From NCBI RefSeq assembly GCF_019753045.1, contig NZ_JAIELN010000002.1:310001-374000 (forward strand): a DNA stretch of 64,000 nucleotides. Reading direction: 5' to 3'. The notes beneath the pieces were generated by a model that was not told where the DNA came from, did no database searches, and saw only the letters and a list, made by a program, of their open reading frames with translations. Positions 10,747 to 20,970 of this stretch are shown piece after piece (position 1 is the first letter of the stretch; the number at the start of each line of letters is the position of its first letter). Source of the stretch: Hyphomicrobium sp. (GTDB lineage Bacteria > Pseudomonadota > Alphaproteobacteria > Rhizobiales > Hyphomicrobiaceae). The translations under genes and the position numbers were made by a program.

Positions 10747-11135
10747 CCGCCGAGCTTCTGTTCGACGTGCGCATCAAACGTTCGGTAGTCGCAGGTCATT
10801 TCTTCACCCGCGCGAATATCGCGAATGGCGATGTCGTAGCCCTCTATCGCCCCCTTCTCGTGGACGCCCGCCGTGTTGGGCTCGTCCGCATGGTTCATGA
10901 AGCGCGCATTGTCGGCACAGAGCACGAACAAGCCGCTTGTGGCATCGAGATAGGTATGATCGAGAATGCTCGATCGCGCGGGCTCCGGCAGGCTATCGAT
11001 ATCGCGCGCCGTCAGCAGTCGGTCGAAATCGCGCATGAACCGCCACGTTTCAGTGCCTTTGGGGATATCTTGATCCGCGAAAAGGCCTATACCGGCAATA
11101 GCGCTGGGACCTAATCGTGTTTTGACCATTAGCAT
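10740..11135 (-). CDS. short SET-domain protein without post-SET
   Basis: 131 residues, almost only a SET domain: GIGLFADQDIPKGTETWRF near the N-terminus, ARFMNHADEPNT in place of NHSCxPN, and IRAGEEMTCDYRTFD. The post-SET cysteine cluster is absent and the canonical cysteine is replaced by Ala, so zinc binding as in its neighbour is not possible. Activity is therefore uncertain. A second ATG two codons in (11129) is possible; GGAGAG sits about 8 bases before the first. It is convergent with the longer SET gene. It could bind SAM and a protein target or be a divergent paralogue with another use. Confidence 0.8.
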   Translation of the reverse strand: MLMVKTRLGPSAIAGIGLFADQDIPKGTETWRFMRDFDRLLTARDIDSLPEPARSSILDHTYLDATSGLFVLCADNARFMNHADEPNTAGVHEKGAIEGYDIAIRDIRAGEEMTCDYRTFDAHVEQKLGGK

Positions 11136-11290
11136 CGCTCAGCTCTCCAACTCCCTTACCCCTCGCTAAAAAGTCACCAGTCCCGAGGGGCTCGTTCTGA
11201 TCAAAAGTCATTCGGTTGACGGACTGGAACCGGCCCGCTCTTATCGCGCGAGGAATTGGGGAAGTCTTTCATCGGAGCGGGATCGGGGGG

Positions 11291-13291
11291 ATGATCTATC
11301 TGCCGTTTGTCGATGGGTTGCGGGCGCTGGCGATAATCGCCGTCGTCGCGTACCACGCTTTTCCGGGGGTCATCACGGGTGGCTTCGCCGGCGTCGATGT
11401 TTTTTTCGTTATCTCGGGATTCCTGATCACATCGCTCGTCGTCACCGAAATATCAGACGGCACCTTTTCCCTTTATCGCTTTTTCGTCCGTCGGGCCCGG
11501 AGGCTCTTGCCGGCGGCATTTGCCTGCGTTGTCGTCGTGACGTTGCTCTCGGCATTCATCCTGCTGCCGGATGCGTTCTGGTACTATGGGCGCAGTCTTC
11601 TGGCCTTCATCGGCCTCTTCTCCAACGTCTTCTTCTACCTGACGGGCGGATATTTCTCGGCCCCCGCCCTTGAGAAGCCGCTCCTGCACACCTGGTCGCT
11701 CGCCGTCGAAGACCAGTTCTACCTCACGTGGCCGCTCATCTTGATGCTGGCTTCGCCGTTCCTATCGAAACGCACCATCCTCGGCTTAGTGCTGTTGTCC
11801 CTGGGCGCGTCGCTGTGGTTCGCAGAAGCTAAGGTTTCGGTCGATCACGAATTCGCATTCTTCATGCTGCCCGCCCGCGTCTGGGAGCTTCTCACTGGCG
11901 CGGCTCTGGCCCTGATGGCGTCTGAAATGAAACTCGGACGAGCGGCAAGCGAAGCCCTGAGCATCGCCGGCATCGTCGCCGTTCTTTCGAGCTTTTTCCT
12001 GCTCAACCCACATTCGAATTTCCCCGGGCTGCACGCCGCGCCGGCCTGCTTCGGCACCGCCGCCATCATTGCCGGCTGCATGTCGCAGAATGTGCTGTTG
12101 ACGCGCCTGCTCAGCTACCGCCCGTTGGTGTTCGTGGGGCTGATTTCCTACTCGCTTTACCTGTGGCATTGGCCGCTCCTCGCGCTCGCGAGCTATCGCC
12201 TCGAGCGGCCGCTAGACGCCGGCGAGGCATCGCTCATCGTCCTTATCAGCGTGGCTCTTGCTGTTATTTCCTGGCGCTGGGTCGAACGGCCGTTCCGCAG
12301 TTCGAACCGGACGTCGAATGCGTCGTTGGGCGGCGGGACCTCATGGGCATTATCCGATGGAAAGTTCGTCGTCGCCGCCCTGTCGTGTGTCGCCATCATG
12401 GCTGCGGCCGCCGGCGCCATCAAAGGCATGAAGGGGTTCCCAAACCGGTACGCGGCAGAGTCCCAGCGTATATTGACCCAGCTCGTGGCGGGTAACCCCG
12501 TTCGCATGGAATGCGATAACTTCGAGAACGTTTTCGCGAACGACGACGTCTGCAATTTTGGAAAAAAGCGCGACACCGGCGGCTCCTATGAACTCGCGCT
12601 TTTCGGCGACTCGATGGGAGATCATTGGGCGCGGCTCGTCGCCAGGTACGCCGAAAATCGCAATCTCGCCGGACGGCAAGTTACGAACGGCGGCTGCCCA
12701 TTGCTGTTCGACGTTCCAATCCCCGCCGAAACCGAGGACAAGACTGCCGAATGCGCCGCTTACCAGACCGAGGCAAAGAAGTTCATTGACCGCAATCCGA
12801 AGCTCAAGGTCGCAGTCATCTCGGCCTATTGGGAAAAGTGGCTGCGGCTCGTGAACACTGCGGCCGCTCGCGACGGGCGGATCGACTTCGACGCCGCCCT
12901 GGATAAAACGGTGCGGACATTCACCGATCGCGGCATCAAGGTCGTGATGATCGGTCAAATTCCGATTTACGATCCGCTGCCGGTTCGCTGCATCATTGGA
13001 GCGATTGAAAATCACCGGGACGCTGCAACGTGCGGCAAGCCGAAGGGGGAGGCCCTGCAAGAACTGAAGCTGTCGAACGCAGCATTGCTCCGGGTCGCAG
13101 CCGCCAACCCTCGCGTAAGCGTTTCCCTGCCATCCGATTTCATGTGTCAGGGGGAACGATGCTCCCCCATGATGGACGGGGTCCTGCTTTACAAGAACGG
13201 CAGCCACGTCAATCAGTTTGGCGCTGAGCTTTTGGAGCGGTTCATCAAATTTCCTGACCTAGACGAGACGCCGCTAGTCCCTCCGTCTTGA
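11291..13291 (+). CDS. OafA-type membrane acyltransferase with SGNH domain
   Basis: 666 residues from ATG 11291 (a TTG at 11216 would add 25). The first 350 residues are an Acyl_transf_3 membrane domain of about ten helices, opening with YLPFVDGLRALAIIAVVAYHAF (catalytic His) and FAGVDVFFVISGFLI. After a further helix (about 370) comes a periplasmic SGNH domain with LALFGDSMGDHW (block I Ser) and NGSHVNQFGAELL (block V with His). The pair moves acyl groups across the inner membrane and transfers them to envelope polysaccharide or lipid. Substrate unknown. It is not near other polysaccharide genes. Confidence 0.9.
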   Translation: MIYLPFVDGLRALAIIAVVAYHAFPGVITGGFAGVDVFFVISGFLITSLVVTEISDGTFSLYRFFVRRARRLLPAAFACVVVVTLLSAFILLPDAFWYYGRSLLAFIGLFSNVFFYLTGGYFSAPALEKPLLHTWSLAVEDQFYLTWPLILMLASPFLSKRTILGLVLLSLGASLWFAEAKVSVDHEFAFFMLPARVWELLTGAALALMASEMKLGRAASEALSIAGIVAVLSSFFLLNPHSNFPGLHAAPACFGTAAIIAGCMSQNVLLTRLLSYRPLVFVGLISYSLYLWHWPLLALASYRLERPLDAGEASLIVLISVALAVISWRWVERPFRSSNRTSNASLGGGTSWALSDGKFVVAALSCVAIMAAAAGAIKGMKGFPNRYAAESQRILTQLVAGNPVRMECDNFENVFANDDVCNFGKKRDTGGSYELALFGDSMGDHWARLVARYAENRNLAGRQVTNGGCPLLFDVPIPAETEDKTAECAAYQTEAKKFIDRNPKLKVAVISAYWEKWLRLVNTAAARDGRIDFDAALDKTVRTFTDRGIKVVMIGQIPIYDPLPVRCIIGAIENHRDAATCGKPKGEALQELKLSNAALLRVAAANPRVSVSLPSDFMCQGERCSPMMDGVLLYKNGSHVNQFGAELLERFIKFPDLDETPLVPPS

Positions 13292-13382
13292 AGTTTCTCA
13301 GCGCATCCAGACAGTGGAGTTCTGCGTTCAATGGTAGAGGCAAAAGAATTCGCCGCCTGCCGTCGCGAGAGATCAGAACAAA

Positions 13383-13847
13383 TTGGGAGCCGGGCTGTTG
13401 CGGGACATCGGGTCACTGATAATTTTTGCGGTCATCGTGTTTGCCGCGGCATCGTCCGGCGCGTCCTTCATGCCGGGCGAATGGTACGCGGCGCTCGCAA
13501 AACCCGCGTTGACCCCGCCCAACTGGGTTTTCCCGGTGGCGTGGACCATACTCTACATTGCGATCGCCCTCGCAGGGTGGCTGACGTGGAGAGCCGCCGG
13601 CATCAGCCCGGCTCTCGTCGTCTGGGGCTCCGGCCTGATCCTCAACGCTCTCTGGTCGTACGTGATGTTCGGTCGCCACGACATTTTGCTGGCACTTGTG
13701 GATATCGCCGCGCTCTGGCTCGCGATCGCAGCCTTCATAGCCCTGGCATGGCCCATCGATCGGCGAGCGAGCTACCTGTTCCTGCCGTATCTCGCCTGGG
13801 TCTCGTTCGCCGCATATCTTAATTTCGCGGTTTGGCAATTGAATTGA
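13383..13847 (+). CDS. TspO/MBR family tryptophan-rich sensory protein
   Basis: 154 residues, five membrane helices. Family signature: [28 protein letters not shown], followed by [14 protein letters not shown] and a final [19 protein letters not shown]. TspO proteins bind porphyrins and related molecules and modulate tetrapyrrole or stress responses. The start is TTG 13383 with only a weak GAGAG upstream, so it is uncertain. It is a single gene between the acyltransferase and guaA. Confidence 0.88.
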   Translation: MGAGLLRDIGSLIIFAVIVFAAASSGASFMPGEWYAALAKPALTPPNWVFPVAWTILYIAIALAGWLTWRAAGISPALVVWGSGLILNALWSYVMFGRHDILLALVDIAALWLAIAAFIALAWPIDRRASYLFLPYLAWVSFAAYLNFAVWQLN

Positions 13848-13968
13848 AACGGCTTTCGGGGTTGATGGCACCGTCCGCACCCGCGGGCCTCACTGTCGCA
13901 GCGTGAGGCGTTGCGGCAACCGCCGTCTTCGCGTAGGGGATGGCCCTGAACAGAGGCTCGCCCCGACT

Positions 13969-15516
13969 TTGACCGACGCCGTTCTCATCATCGATTTTGG
14001 AAGCCAGGTGACGCAGCTCATCGCGCGACGCGTGCGCGAAGCAGGGGTCTATTCCGAAATCCACCCATTCCAGAATGCAGCCGAAGCGTTCGCCAAGCTG
14101 AAGCCCAAGGCTGTGATCCTGTCGGGCGGACCCGCGTCCGTGACCGAAGAGAACTCGCCGCGCGCACCTCAGGCTGTTTTCTCCTCGGGCGTCCCGGTCT
14201 TCGGCATCTGCTACGGCCAGCAGACGATGGCCGAGCAGCTCGGCGGCAAGGTCGAGACTGGCCACGACCGCGAATTCGGCCGCGCCTTCCTGTCGATCGG
14301 AACGACGAGCCCGCTGTTCGAAGGGGTGTGGGCACCCGGCGAGCGCCATCAAGTCTGGATGAGCCACGGCGACCGCGTCACGCGTTTGCCCGAAGGCTTC
14401 GAGGTGATCGCGACGAGCGAGAACGCGCCCTTCGCAGCCGTCGCCGACGAGAAGCGCCACTTCTACGCCGTGCAGTTCCACCCCGAGGTGGTTCACACGC
14501 CAGACGGCGCCAAGCTCATCTCCAACTTCGTGCACAATATCGCGGGCCTGAAGTCTGACTGGACGATGTCGGCCTACCGCCGCGAGATGATCGCCAAGAT
14601 CCGTCGCCAGGTCGGCAAGGGCCGCGTCATCTGCGGATTGTCGGGCGGCGTCGATAGCGCCGTCGCGGCTGTCCTCATCCACGAGGCGATCGGCGATCAG
14701 CTCACCTGCGTCTTCGTCGATCATGGCTTGATGCGGCTCGGCGAGGCGAACGAGGTCGTCGGTCTCTTCCGCGACCACTACAACATTCCGCTCGTCCATG
14801 TGGACGCTTCCGAGCAGTTCCTGACTGCGCTCGAAGGCGTCTCCGATCCCGAGACGAAGCGGAAGACGATCGGCAAGCACTTCATCGACGTCTTCGAGGC
14901 GGAAGCGAAGAAGATCGGCGGCGCCGAATTCTTGGCTCAAGGTACGCTCTACCCCGACGTCATCGAAAGCGTCTCTTTCACGGGCGGCCCGTCCGTCACG
15001 ATCAAGTCGCACCACAACGTCGGCGGCTTGCCGGAGCGCATGAACATGAAGCTCGTCGAGCCGCTGCGCGAGCTCTTCAAGGACGAGGTCCGCGCGCTGG
15101 GCCGTGAACTCGGATTGCCCGAAGCGTTTGTCGGACGCCACCCCTTCCCGGGACCCGGCCTCGCGATCCGCATCCCGGGCGAGATCACGCGCGAGAAGCT
15201 CGATATTCTTCGCAAGGCCGATGCCGTCTATCTCGATGAGATCCGACAAGCAGGTCTCTACGATGCCATCTGGCAAGCCTTCGCAGTTCTCTTGCCAGTG
15301 CGCACCGTCGGCGTCATGGGCGACGGCCGAACCTACGATCACGTGCTGGGCCTTCGAGCGGTCACCTCCGTCGACGGCATGACGGCGGACTTCTACCACT
15401 TCGACATGGCATTCCTCGGCCGCGTCGCGACGCGGATCATCAACGAAGTCCGCGGCGTCAATCGCGTCGTCTACGACGTGACCTCGAAGCCCCCCGGCAC
15501 GATCGAGTGGGAATGA
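13969..15516 (+). CDS. guaA: GMP synthase (glutamine-hydrolysing)
   Basis: 515 residues from TTG 13969; a GTG at 13903 would give 537. It aminates XMP to GMP with glutamine and ATP. The class I amidotransferase domain begins at [20 protein letters not shown] and has the catalytic Cys in [16 protein letters not shown] and the His/Glu in VQFHPEV. The ATP pyrophosphatase domain carries [13 protein letters not shown] (PP-loop), and the C-terminal dimerisation domain ends in [16 protein letters not shown], the canonical GuaA end. I prefer 13969 because the family normally starts a few residues before the IIDFGSQ motif. Confidence 0.96.
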   Translation: MTDAVLIIDFGSQVTQLIARRVREAGVYSEIHPFQNAAEAFAKLKPKAVILSGGPASVTEENSPRAPQAVFSSGVPVFGICYGQQTMAEQLGGKVETGHDREFGRAFLSIGTTSPLFEGVWAPGERHQVWMSHGDRVTRLPEGFEVIATSENAPFAAVADEKRHFYAVQFHPEVVHTPDGAKLISNFVHNIAGLKSDWTMSAYRREMIAKIRRQVGKGRVICGLSGGVDSAVAAVLIHEAIGDQLTCVFVDHGLMRLGEANEVVGLFRDHYNIPLVHVDASEQFLTALEGVSDPETKRKTIGKHFIDVFEAEAKKIGGAEFLAQGTLYPDVIESVSFTGGPSVTIKSHHNVGGLPERMNMKLVEPLRELFKDEVRALGRELGLPEAFVGRHPFPGPGLAIRIPGEITREKLDILRKADAVYLDEIRQAGLYDAIWQAFAVLLPVRTVGVMGDGRTYDHVLGLRAVTSVDGMTADFYHFDMAFLGRVATRIINEVRGVNRVVYDVTSKPPGTIEWE

Positions 15517-15810
15517 AATCGTTCGCGACAGCGCTGGGCCGGATCGGCAGCGCCTGACTTTCTTGCGTTGCTATCGGGGTGCGCCAGCAACTGATGCTCG
15601 CGGACGTTGATTCCAATGGTCTCCGCCCGCATCTGAGGATCGCGGGTCGGCCGGGACAATCCGAGAAATGGAAGCGCTAAAGTTGAGTAACGCAGTCAAG
15701 TGGCATCCTGTCGGTGCCATAGATCAGGTTCGATGCTGCCAGCTTAAGCTTTTTGCAATGGTAGCCGATAGATAGTCCACGCGCTTTCGCCAACAGTTTC
15801 AGAGTCTGCC

Positions 15811-17028
15811 GTGCCGTTGGACTACCATTCGCTCCTGACGGCTTTTGTTCTTTCCGGCTGCGGATTGGCGATCAGCTTTTTCGTCAGCTGGCTTGTCTCC
15901 AGGACGGAGCGCTTCCTGATCGCCTGGTACCTCGGCGTTTCCTTCATGGTACTCGGCGTGCTCATCTATAGCTGGTACGCGAAGACCATGTCTCCGGTTC
16001 TCGGCGCGGCCGGATACACGATCTTGCTGACTGGCCTCGCCTTCGTTTTCGGTGCCGGCCGGGAGTTTCGCACCGGCGTTTTCCCCGGGCGCGGTGTGGG
16101 CATCATCGCAATCACCTCTTCCACCGCTATGACAGTCCCCATGCTGGCCGGCTACAACGGTGCGTCCATCGTCGTACTCAATATTGCGGCGGCGGTGATC
16201 TTGCTCGTAACGGCCTGGGACTACTGGCGCGGGCGCGCTGAAGCCCGACTAGCCATTGCGCTGCTGACAGCCCTTTATGTCCTGACAGGGCTCTCCTTCG
16301 TTCCTTGTGCAATCGTGCTGCTGGATGCCGGCGAATGGCGACTGTCGCAGATCCCGTCAAACTGGGCAGAGGACCTCAATATCGGCATATGCTTGACTAC
16401 CCTTGCCGGCATCGGCGCCCTTTCCTTGGCGCTCAACCAGGTACGGTTGGCACGCGGCCACAAGCGTGACGCTGAAACAGATCCCCTTACCGGCTTGCTC
16501 AATCGGCGCGCACTGCTCAGTCGTATCGCGGACGACATCGAAGGCCCCGCCGCGCTCGTCATTTTCGACATCGATAATTTTAAGATTATCAACGATGCTC
16601 ATGGGCATCTGACCGGCGATGAGGTGCTCAGAACTTTCGGAGAGATCCTCAGGGGATCCTGTCCGACGCGAGGTCTCGCGGCGCGGCTCGGTGGCGAGGA
16701 GTTCGCGCTCATGGTACCTGGCGCGTCACTCGTCACAGCGGCGCTTCTCGCGGATGTCGTGCGCACGCGCCTCGCCAAACGCCATTTCACCGGAAATGGC
16801 GTCTCATTCAACAGTACCGTCAGCGCTGGCGTTTCCTGTTCCGAGGACGCCACCACCGATTTCGAAACGCTGCTGCGCGATGCTGATAACGCACTCTATG
16901 CTGCCAAGCGGAACGGCCGCGACCGGGTCGCCGTCAATTCAGGCAAGATTGAATTTCTAGCTCACATCCGCCCGTTGCAAGACGGTCAGCGCGGACCTAT
17001 CGACCTCGTCAGATTGAAGGCCGGCTAA
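15811..17028 (+). CDS. membrane diguanylate cyclase (GGDEF domain)
   Basis: 405 residues from GTG. The N-terminal 220 residues form about six membrane helices. A GGDEF domain follows (about 225-390): ETDPLTGLLNRRAL, FDIDNFKIINDAHGHLTGDEVL, the active-site RLGGEEFALMVPG, and DADNALYAAKRNGRDRVAV. GGEEF is a catalytically competent variant. It should make c-di-GMP in response to a signal at the membrane; the signal is unknown. No RxxD inhibitory site stands out before GGEEF. The 294-base gap upstream (15517-15810) holds no gene I recognise. It converges with the mpg gene, ten bases away. Confidence 0.9.
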   Translation: MPLDYHSLLTAFVLSGCGLAISFFVSWLVSRTERFLIAWYLGVSFMVLGVLIYSWYAKTMSPVLGAAGYTILLTGLAFVFGAGREFRTGVFPGRGVGIIAITSSTAMTVPMLAGYNGASIVVLNIAAAVILLVTAWDYWRGRAEARLAIALLTALYVLTGLSFVPCAIVLLDAGEWRLSQIPSNWAEDLNIGICLTTLAGIGALSLALNQVRLARGHKRDAETDPLTGLLNRRALLSRIADDIEGPAALVIFDIDNFKIINDAHGHLTGDEVLRTFGEILRGSCPTRGLAARLGGEEFALMVPGASLVTAALLADVVRTRLAKRHFTGNGVSFNSTVSAGVSCSEDATTDFETLLRDADNALYAAKRNGRDRVAVNSGKIEFLAHIRPLQDGQRGPIDLVRLKAG

Positions 17029-17038
17029 GCATTGCCTC

Positions 17039-17692
17039 TTACTCATTCAGAGATCTTGAGCCGCTGACAAACGGACTGTTCCGAAGATAAAATCGTAAGG
17101 GACGGTCCGCATCCCGCGAAATGCCGATCCGAATACTTTGCCCGATTTCGCCGGGTTCGTGGTCACCATATCCGAGCCATAAGGGGCCCTTTCGGCAAAG
17201 ATCGAGCCCGTCGAGCCGACGGTCGATCAGCAGGGCTGCGGCCAGCCTTCCGGGTCCCCGCGCCAAGTCGCGCAAGCGCTCGATGCCGCGATTGACCCGC
17301 ATGATCGGGATGCCCTCGAGCGGCTCGAGCGCCCTGATGAGGACGCCGGCTCCGATCCCCGGCGTCTCGCTCGAGACATTCAGCATGTATGAGCTGCCAT
17401 AGGCGAAATAAATATAGGCATGCCCGCGCTCGAGAAAGAGCGAACCATTTCGCGGCGTCATTCCCCGGTAAGCATGCCCCGCGGCGTCGCCAACGATATA
17501 TGCCTCGGTCTCGACAATCCGACCGCTGACGACACCCTCAGGCAGCTCACGCACCACGATCTTGCCGATGAGATAGCGGGCAAGAGAGGCCGTATCGCTC
17601 GGCAGATCCGCGCGTGCGAGCAGCGGGTGGCCAGCTTTATGCCGGTGAGGTTTCAGGGCAATGGCTCGGCCTCCCATGACCATCACCGTCAA
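17039..17692 (-). CDS. 3-methyladenine DNA glycosylase (MPG/AAG family)
   Basis: 217 residues. It excises alkylated purines in base-excision repair. Recognisable are ARYLIGKIVVRE, the catalytic SGRIVETEAYI (Glu), AGHAYRGMTPRNGSLF, AYIYFAYGSSYMLNVS with the intercalating Tyr, and LARGPGRLAAAL. Length fits the bacterial family. The start is one of several near the N-terminus (MTVMVMGG), so it may be a few codons shorter. It is a single gene. Confidence 0.93.
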   Translation of the reverse strand: MTVMVMGGRAIALKPHRHKAGHPLLARADLPSDTASLARYLIGKIVVRELPEGVVSGRIVETEAYIVGDAAGHAYRGMTPRNGSLFLERGHAYIYFAYGSSYMLNVSSETPGIGAGVLIRALEPLEGIPIMRVNRGIERLRDLARGPGRLAAALLIDRRLDGLDLCRKGPLWLGYGDHEPGEIGQSIRIGISRDADRPLRFYLRNSPFVSGSRSLNE

Positions 17693-17759
17693 TATTCAGC
17701 CATCGCGCTGTTCCCGCGTCTAAAACCTGCGGTCGGCGCAAGGCTGGAGTCGCGGGCCA

Positions 17760-18443
17760 CTACGTCTGGCTCGAGTGCTCGGAGGAGAAGATCGCGGCGA
17801 CCTCGGCACCCGAAGCGTCGGGGCGTAACGCGTAGAAATCGGCGTTCTTCTCGAGCGCCTTTTCGAGCTGCCGCTGGAATGCGCTCCGGTCGAGTTCGAT
17901 CGTCCCGAATTGGCGGAGGTGATCGGTCACGAACTGCGTATCGAGCAGCGTGAAGCCGCCCTTGATCAGCCGCGCGGCGAGATGGACCAGCGCGACCTTG
18001 GAAGCGTCGCGCTCGGTCGAGAACATGCTCTCGCCGAAAAACGCGCTCTTCAGTGCTACGCCGTAAAGTCCGCCAACCAACTCGTCACCGTTCCAAACCT
18101 CAACGGTGTGGCAGGCGCCGATGTCGAACAGCTCGCGATAGAGCGAGCGGATGCGCGCGTTGATCCAGGTCGACATCCGGCCGGCGCGCGGCGCTGCGCA
18201 ACCATCGATTACACGCTCGTAGTCGGTGTCGACCGTGACCCTGAAAGGGGTCGTTCTGACCGTTCGGAGGAGGCGACGGGGAATATGCAACCCATCGAGG
18301 GGCAGGACGCCCCGCTGCTGCGGTTCGATCCAGTACAGCGCAGGATCGTCCGCGCTTTCCGCCATTGGAAAAATGCCGCAGCTATAGGCTTTCAGAAGAA
18401 CCTGCGGCGTGATCTCGAACATTGGGTCGTCGCGCGACGCCAT
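17760..18443 (-). CDS. aat: leucyl/phenylalanyl-tRNA-protein transferase
   Basis: About 227 residues from ATG 18443; TTG 18500 would give 246. It adds Leu or Phe to N-terminal Arg/Lys of proteins and so feeds them to ClpS/ClpAP. Motifs: [43 protein letters not shown]-type stretch (here [23 protein letters not shown]) and [20 protein letters not shown]. It lies directly downstream of accC with almost no gap, the last gene of an aroQ-accB-accC-aat run. The start is ambiguous; 18443 precedes the first conserved residues by about eight. Confidence 0.94.
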   Translation of the reverse strand: MASRDDPMFEITPQVLLKAYSCGIFPMAESADDPALYWIEPQQRGVLPLDGLHIPRRLLRTVRTTPFRVTVDTDYERVIDGCAAPRAGRMSTWINARIRSLYRELFDIGACHTVEVWNGDELVGGLYGVALKSAFFGESMFSTERDASKVALVHLAARLIKGGFTLLDTQFVTDHLRQFGTIELDRSAFQRQLEKALEKNADFYALRPDASGAEVAAIFSSEHSSQT

Positions 18444-18503
18444 GCTGCCAATTGCCAAGCGAACTCTCGGACGCGCGCGGAACATATCGCGCAGAGGCAA
18501 AGT

Positions 18504-19844
18504 CTACTTCATCCCTAAATGTTTTTCGAGCCAGTGAATATCGTAGACGCCATTTACGATGTCAGGGTCTTTAACGAGATCCTGGAACAGCGGGATCGTC
18601 GTTTCAATGCCGTCTATGACGAACTCGGCCAGGGCGCGGCGCAAACGCATCAGGGCGTCATTGCGCGTCTTGCCCGTAACAATGAGCTTTCCGATGAGGC
18701 TGTCGTAGAAGGGCGGAATTCGGTAACCCTGGTAAACGCCGCTGTCGACCCTGACGCCAAGACCGCCCGGCGGGTGCCAGTACGTGATCTGGCCCGGCGA
18801 CGGGCGAAAATCCTTCGGGTTTTCCGCGCAGATACGGCACTCGATCGCGTGCCCCTTGAGGTCGATATCGTCCTGCGTGAAGCTTAACGGCAACCCGGCC
18901 GCCACGCGGATCTGCTCGAGCACGAGATCAGTCCCGGTGACCATCTCGGTAACCGGATGCTCGACCTGCAGGCGGGTGTTCATCTCGATGAAGTAGAATT
19001 CGCCGTCCTCGAAAAGAAACTCGACAGTGCCGGCGCCGCGATACTTGAGCTTCTTCATCGCCTCGGCCACGGTCGCGCCGATCTTCTGGCGCTGGGCCGC
19101 ATTGAGAGCCGGCGACGGGCTTTCCTCGAGGACTTTCTGGTGTCGGCGCTGCAGTGAGCAGTCGCGCTCACCGAGGTGGACGGCGTCGCCTTTGCCGTCT
19201 CCGAAAACCTGAATTTCGATATGCCGGGGCTTCTGAAGATATTTCTCGATATAGACGGCGTCGTCGTTGAAGGCGGCCTTGGCTTCAGACCGCGCCGTCG
19301 ATAGCGCCATGCCGAGGTCTGCTGCCGATGTCGCGACTTTCATGCCGCGGCCGCCGCCGCCTGCCGCCGCTTTGATGAGTACGGGAAAGCCCATGTCCTT
19401 GGCGATCTTCATCGCCTCGGTTTCGCTAGTCACCGCACCCGCTGAACCAGGTACGACCGGAATACCTAGCTTCTTCGCCGTTTCCTTCGCCTCGATCTTG
19501 TCGCCCATGATCCGGATGTGCTCGGAGGTCGGACCGATGAAGGTGATCTTGTGCTCTTCGAGAATCTCCGCGAAACGCGCATTCTCCGATAGGAACCCGT
19601 AGCCGGGGTGGACGGCGTCAGCGCCTGTGATTTCGCAAGCCGTGACGAGCGCCGGAATGTTGAGATAACTCTCGCGCGCCGCGGGCGGCCCGATGCAAAC
19701 GCTTTCGTCGGCGAGCCTGACGTGCATGGCGTCGGCATCGGCGGTTGAATGGACGGCGACTGTTGCGATTCCAAGTTCTCGGCAGGCGCGCTGTATCCGC
19801 AGCGCGATCTCTCCTCGATTGGCAATCAGTATCTTATCGAACAT
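18504..19844 (-). CDS. accC: biotin carboxylase subunit of acetyl-CoA carboxylase
   Basis: 446 residues. It carboxylates the biotin on AccB with ATP and bicarbonate, the first half of malonyl-CoA synthesis. The N-terminus MFDKILIANRGEIALRI, the ATP-grasp glycine loop KAAAGGGGRGMKV, the EKYLQKPRHIEIQVFGD stretch and MNTRLQVEHPVTE with the catalytic Arg/Glu are all intact. ATG 19844 is chosen since CTGGAG lies five bases upstream and overlaps the alternative GTG at 19850. It follows accB by about 40 bases. Confidence 0.97.
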   Translation of the reverse strand: MFDKILIANRGEIALRIQRACRELGIATVAVHSTADADAMHVRLADESVCIGPPAARESYLNIPALVTACEITGADAVHPGYGFLSENARFAEILEEHKITFIGPTSEHIRIMGDKIEAKETAKKLGIPVVPGSAGAVTSETEAMKIAKDMGFPVLIKAAAGGGGRGMKVATSAADLGMALSTARSEAKAAFNDDAVYIEKYLQKPRHIEIQVFGDGKGDAVHLGERDCSLQRRHQKVLEESPSPALNAAQRQKIGATVAEAMKKLKYRGAGTVEFLFEDGEFYFIEMNTRLQVEHPVTEMVTGTDLVLEQIRVAAGLPLSFTQDDIDLKGHAIECRICAENPKDFRPSPGQITYWHPPGGLGVRVDSGVYQGYRIPPFYDSLIGKLIVTGKTRNDALMRLRRALAEFVIDGIETTIPLFQDLVKDPDIVNGVYDIHWLEKHLGMK

Positions 19845-19885
19845 TTGCACTCCAGGGCGTCTTTGCCGGGGCTACCGGTAGCGCT

Positions 19886-20374
19886 CTATTCTATGATGAT
19901 CAGCGGCTCGCCATACTCGACGGGCTGAGCGTTCTCGATGAGAATTGCTTTGACGGTGCCGCTGCGCGGAGCGGGAATCTGATTCATCGTCTTCATGGCT
20001 TCGATGATCAACAGCGTATCGCCCTGATTGACCTTGCTGCCGACTTCACAAAACATGGCGGCGCCCGGTTCCGGCGAGCGGTAGGCGGTGCCGACCATCG
20101 GCGACTTTACGGCGCCGGGATGCTTCGACAGATCGCCGGAAGCGGGGGCTGGCGGTTTTGCTTCGCTTGGTGCAGCCGACGGAGCTGCGACGGGAGCCGG
20201 GGCATAAGCCTGCGGCGCGGCCGTAATCGAAATGGTCTTCGCGACGCGAACCTTGAGACCGCTCTTTTCGATCTCGATTTCCGTCAGACCCGTAGCGTTC
20301 AAAAGCTCGGCGAGCTCGCGGATCATCTGACCTTCGGCGCTTCCTGCTTTCGGCCCTTGGTCTTTTGCGCTCAT
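19886..20374 (-). CDS. accB: biotin carboxyl carrier protein of acetyl-CoA carboxylase
   Basis: 162 residues. The C-terminal 80 residues are a biotinyl domain with the modified Lys in [12 protein letters not shown] and the end [12 protein letters not shown] helical N-terminal domain (about 15-50, [27 protein letters not shown]) is joined to it by an Ala/Pro-rich linker (about 60-85). It carries carboxybiotin from AccC to the carboxyltransferase. It sits between aroQ and accC on one probable transcript. Confidence 0.97.
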   Translation of the reverse strand: MSAKDQGPKAGSAEGQMIRELAELLNATGLTEIEIEKSGLKVRVAKTISITAAPQAYAPAPVAAPSAAPSEAKPPAPASGDLSKHPGAVKSPMVGTAYRSPEPGAAMFCEVGSKVNQGDTLLIIEAMKTMNQIPAPRSGTVKAILIENAQPVEYGEPLIIIE

Positions 20375-20434
20375 CAGTCCCGTATCCTCGATTTTGTTGG
20401 CGTGCGTCTTATAGCGTAAGCTCGGGTTTCGGCG

Positions 20435-20890
20435 TCACGCTTTGCTTGTGGATTTGTTCACGATGTTGGCCATCGCCTCGATGGCAAGTTCGTAGCCCTT
20501 GGCGCCAAGGCCGCAGATCACGCCCGTCGCTGCAAGTGAAATGTAGGAATGCTGGCGAAACTGATCCCGCCGGAAGATGTTCGAGAGATGAACCTCGATG
20601 ACCGGAAGGCTGACCGCCTGCAAGGCATCGAGTATGGCGACGGACGTGTGCGTGTACCCGCCCGCATTGATGATGATGCCCTTCGCTTTGCCGCGCGCCT
20701 CTTGCACCCAGCTCACGATTTCCCCCTCGATGTTCGACTGCCGGAAATCTACCGACAGCCCGTTCTTCGCCGCCGCCTTTTCCGTGCGAACGCGAAGATC
20801 GTCGAGCGTCTCGGTACCATAGACTTCTGGTTCCCGGACGCCGAGCATATTTAGATTGGGACCGTTCAGAACGTAAACGTGGGATGTCAT
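20435..20890 (-). CDS. aroQ: type II 3-dehydroquinate dehydratase
   Basis: 151 residues from ATG 20890. It dehydrates 3-dehydroquinate to 3-dehydroshikimate in the shikimate pathway. The N-terminal VYVLNGPNLNMLGVREPEVYG carries the catalytic Tyr, IIINAGGYTHTSVAI the substrate loop, and VIEVHLSNIFRRDQFRQHSYIS the His/Arg set. The TTG at 20932 would add 14 residues not seen in the family. No clear ribosome-binding site precedes 20890, which is odd. Co-location with accBC is typical of alphaproteobacteria. Confidence 0.95.
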   Translation of the reverse strand: MTSHVYVLNGPNLNMLGVREPEVYGTETLDDLRVRTEKAAAKNGLSVDFRQSNIEGEIVSWVQEARGKAKGIIINAGGYTHTSVAILDALQAVSLPVIEVHLSNIFRRDQFRQHSYISLAATGVICGLGAKGYELAIEAMANIVNKSTSKA

Positions 20891-20970
20891 GTTTTGGAGG
20901 CCGTTCGGGCACCGGACTGACGCCCGAGCCAATTGCGGAGCCCTGGGTCTATCAGCTTTCTACGAATGCG

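Noticed and set aside
13819-15399. 526-codon open frame opposite guaA
   Set aside because: Same reason; guaA is fully supported on the plus strand.
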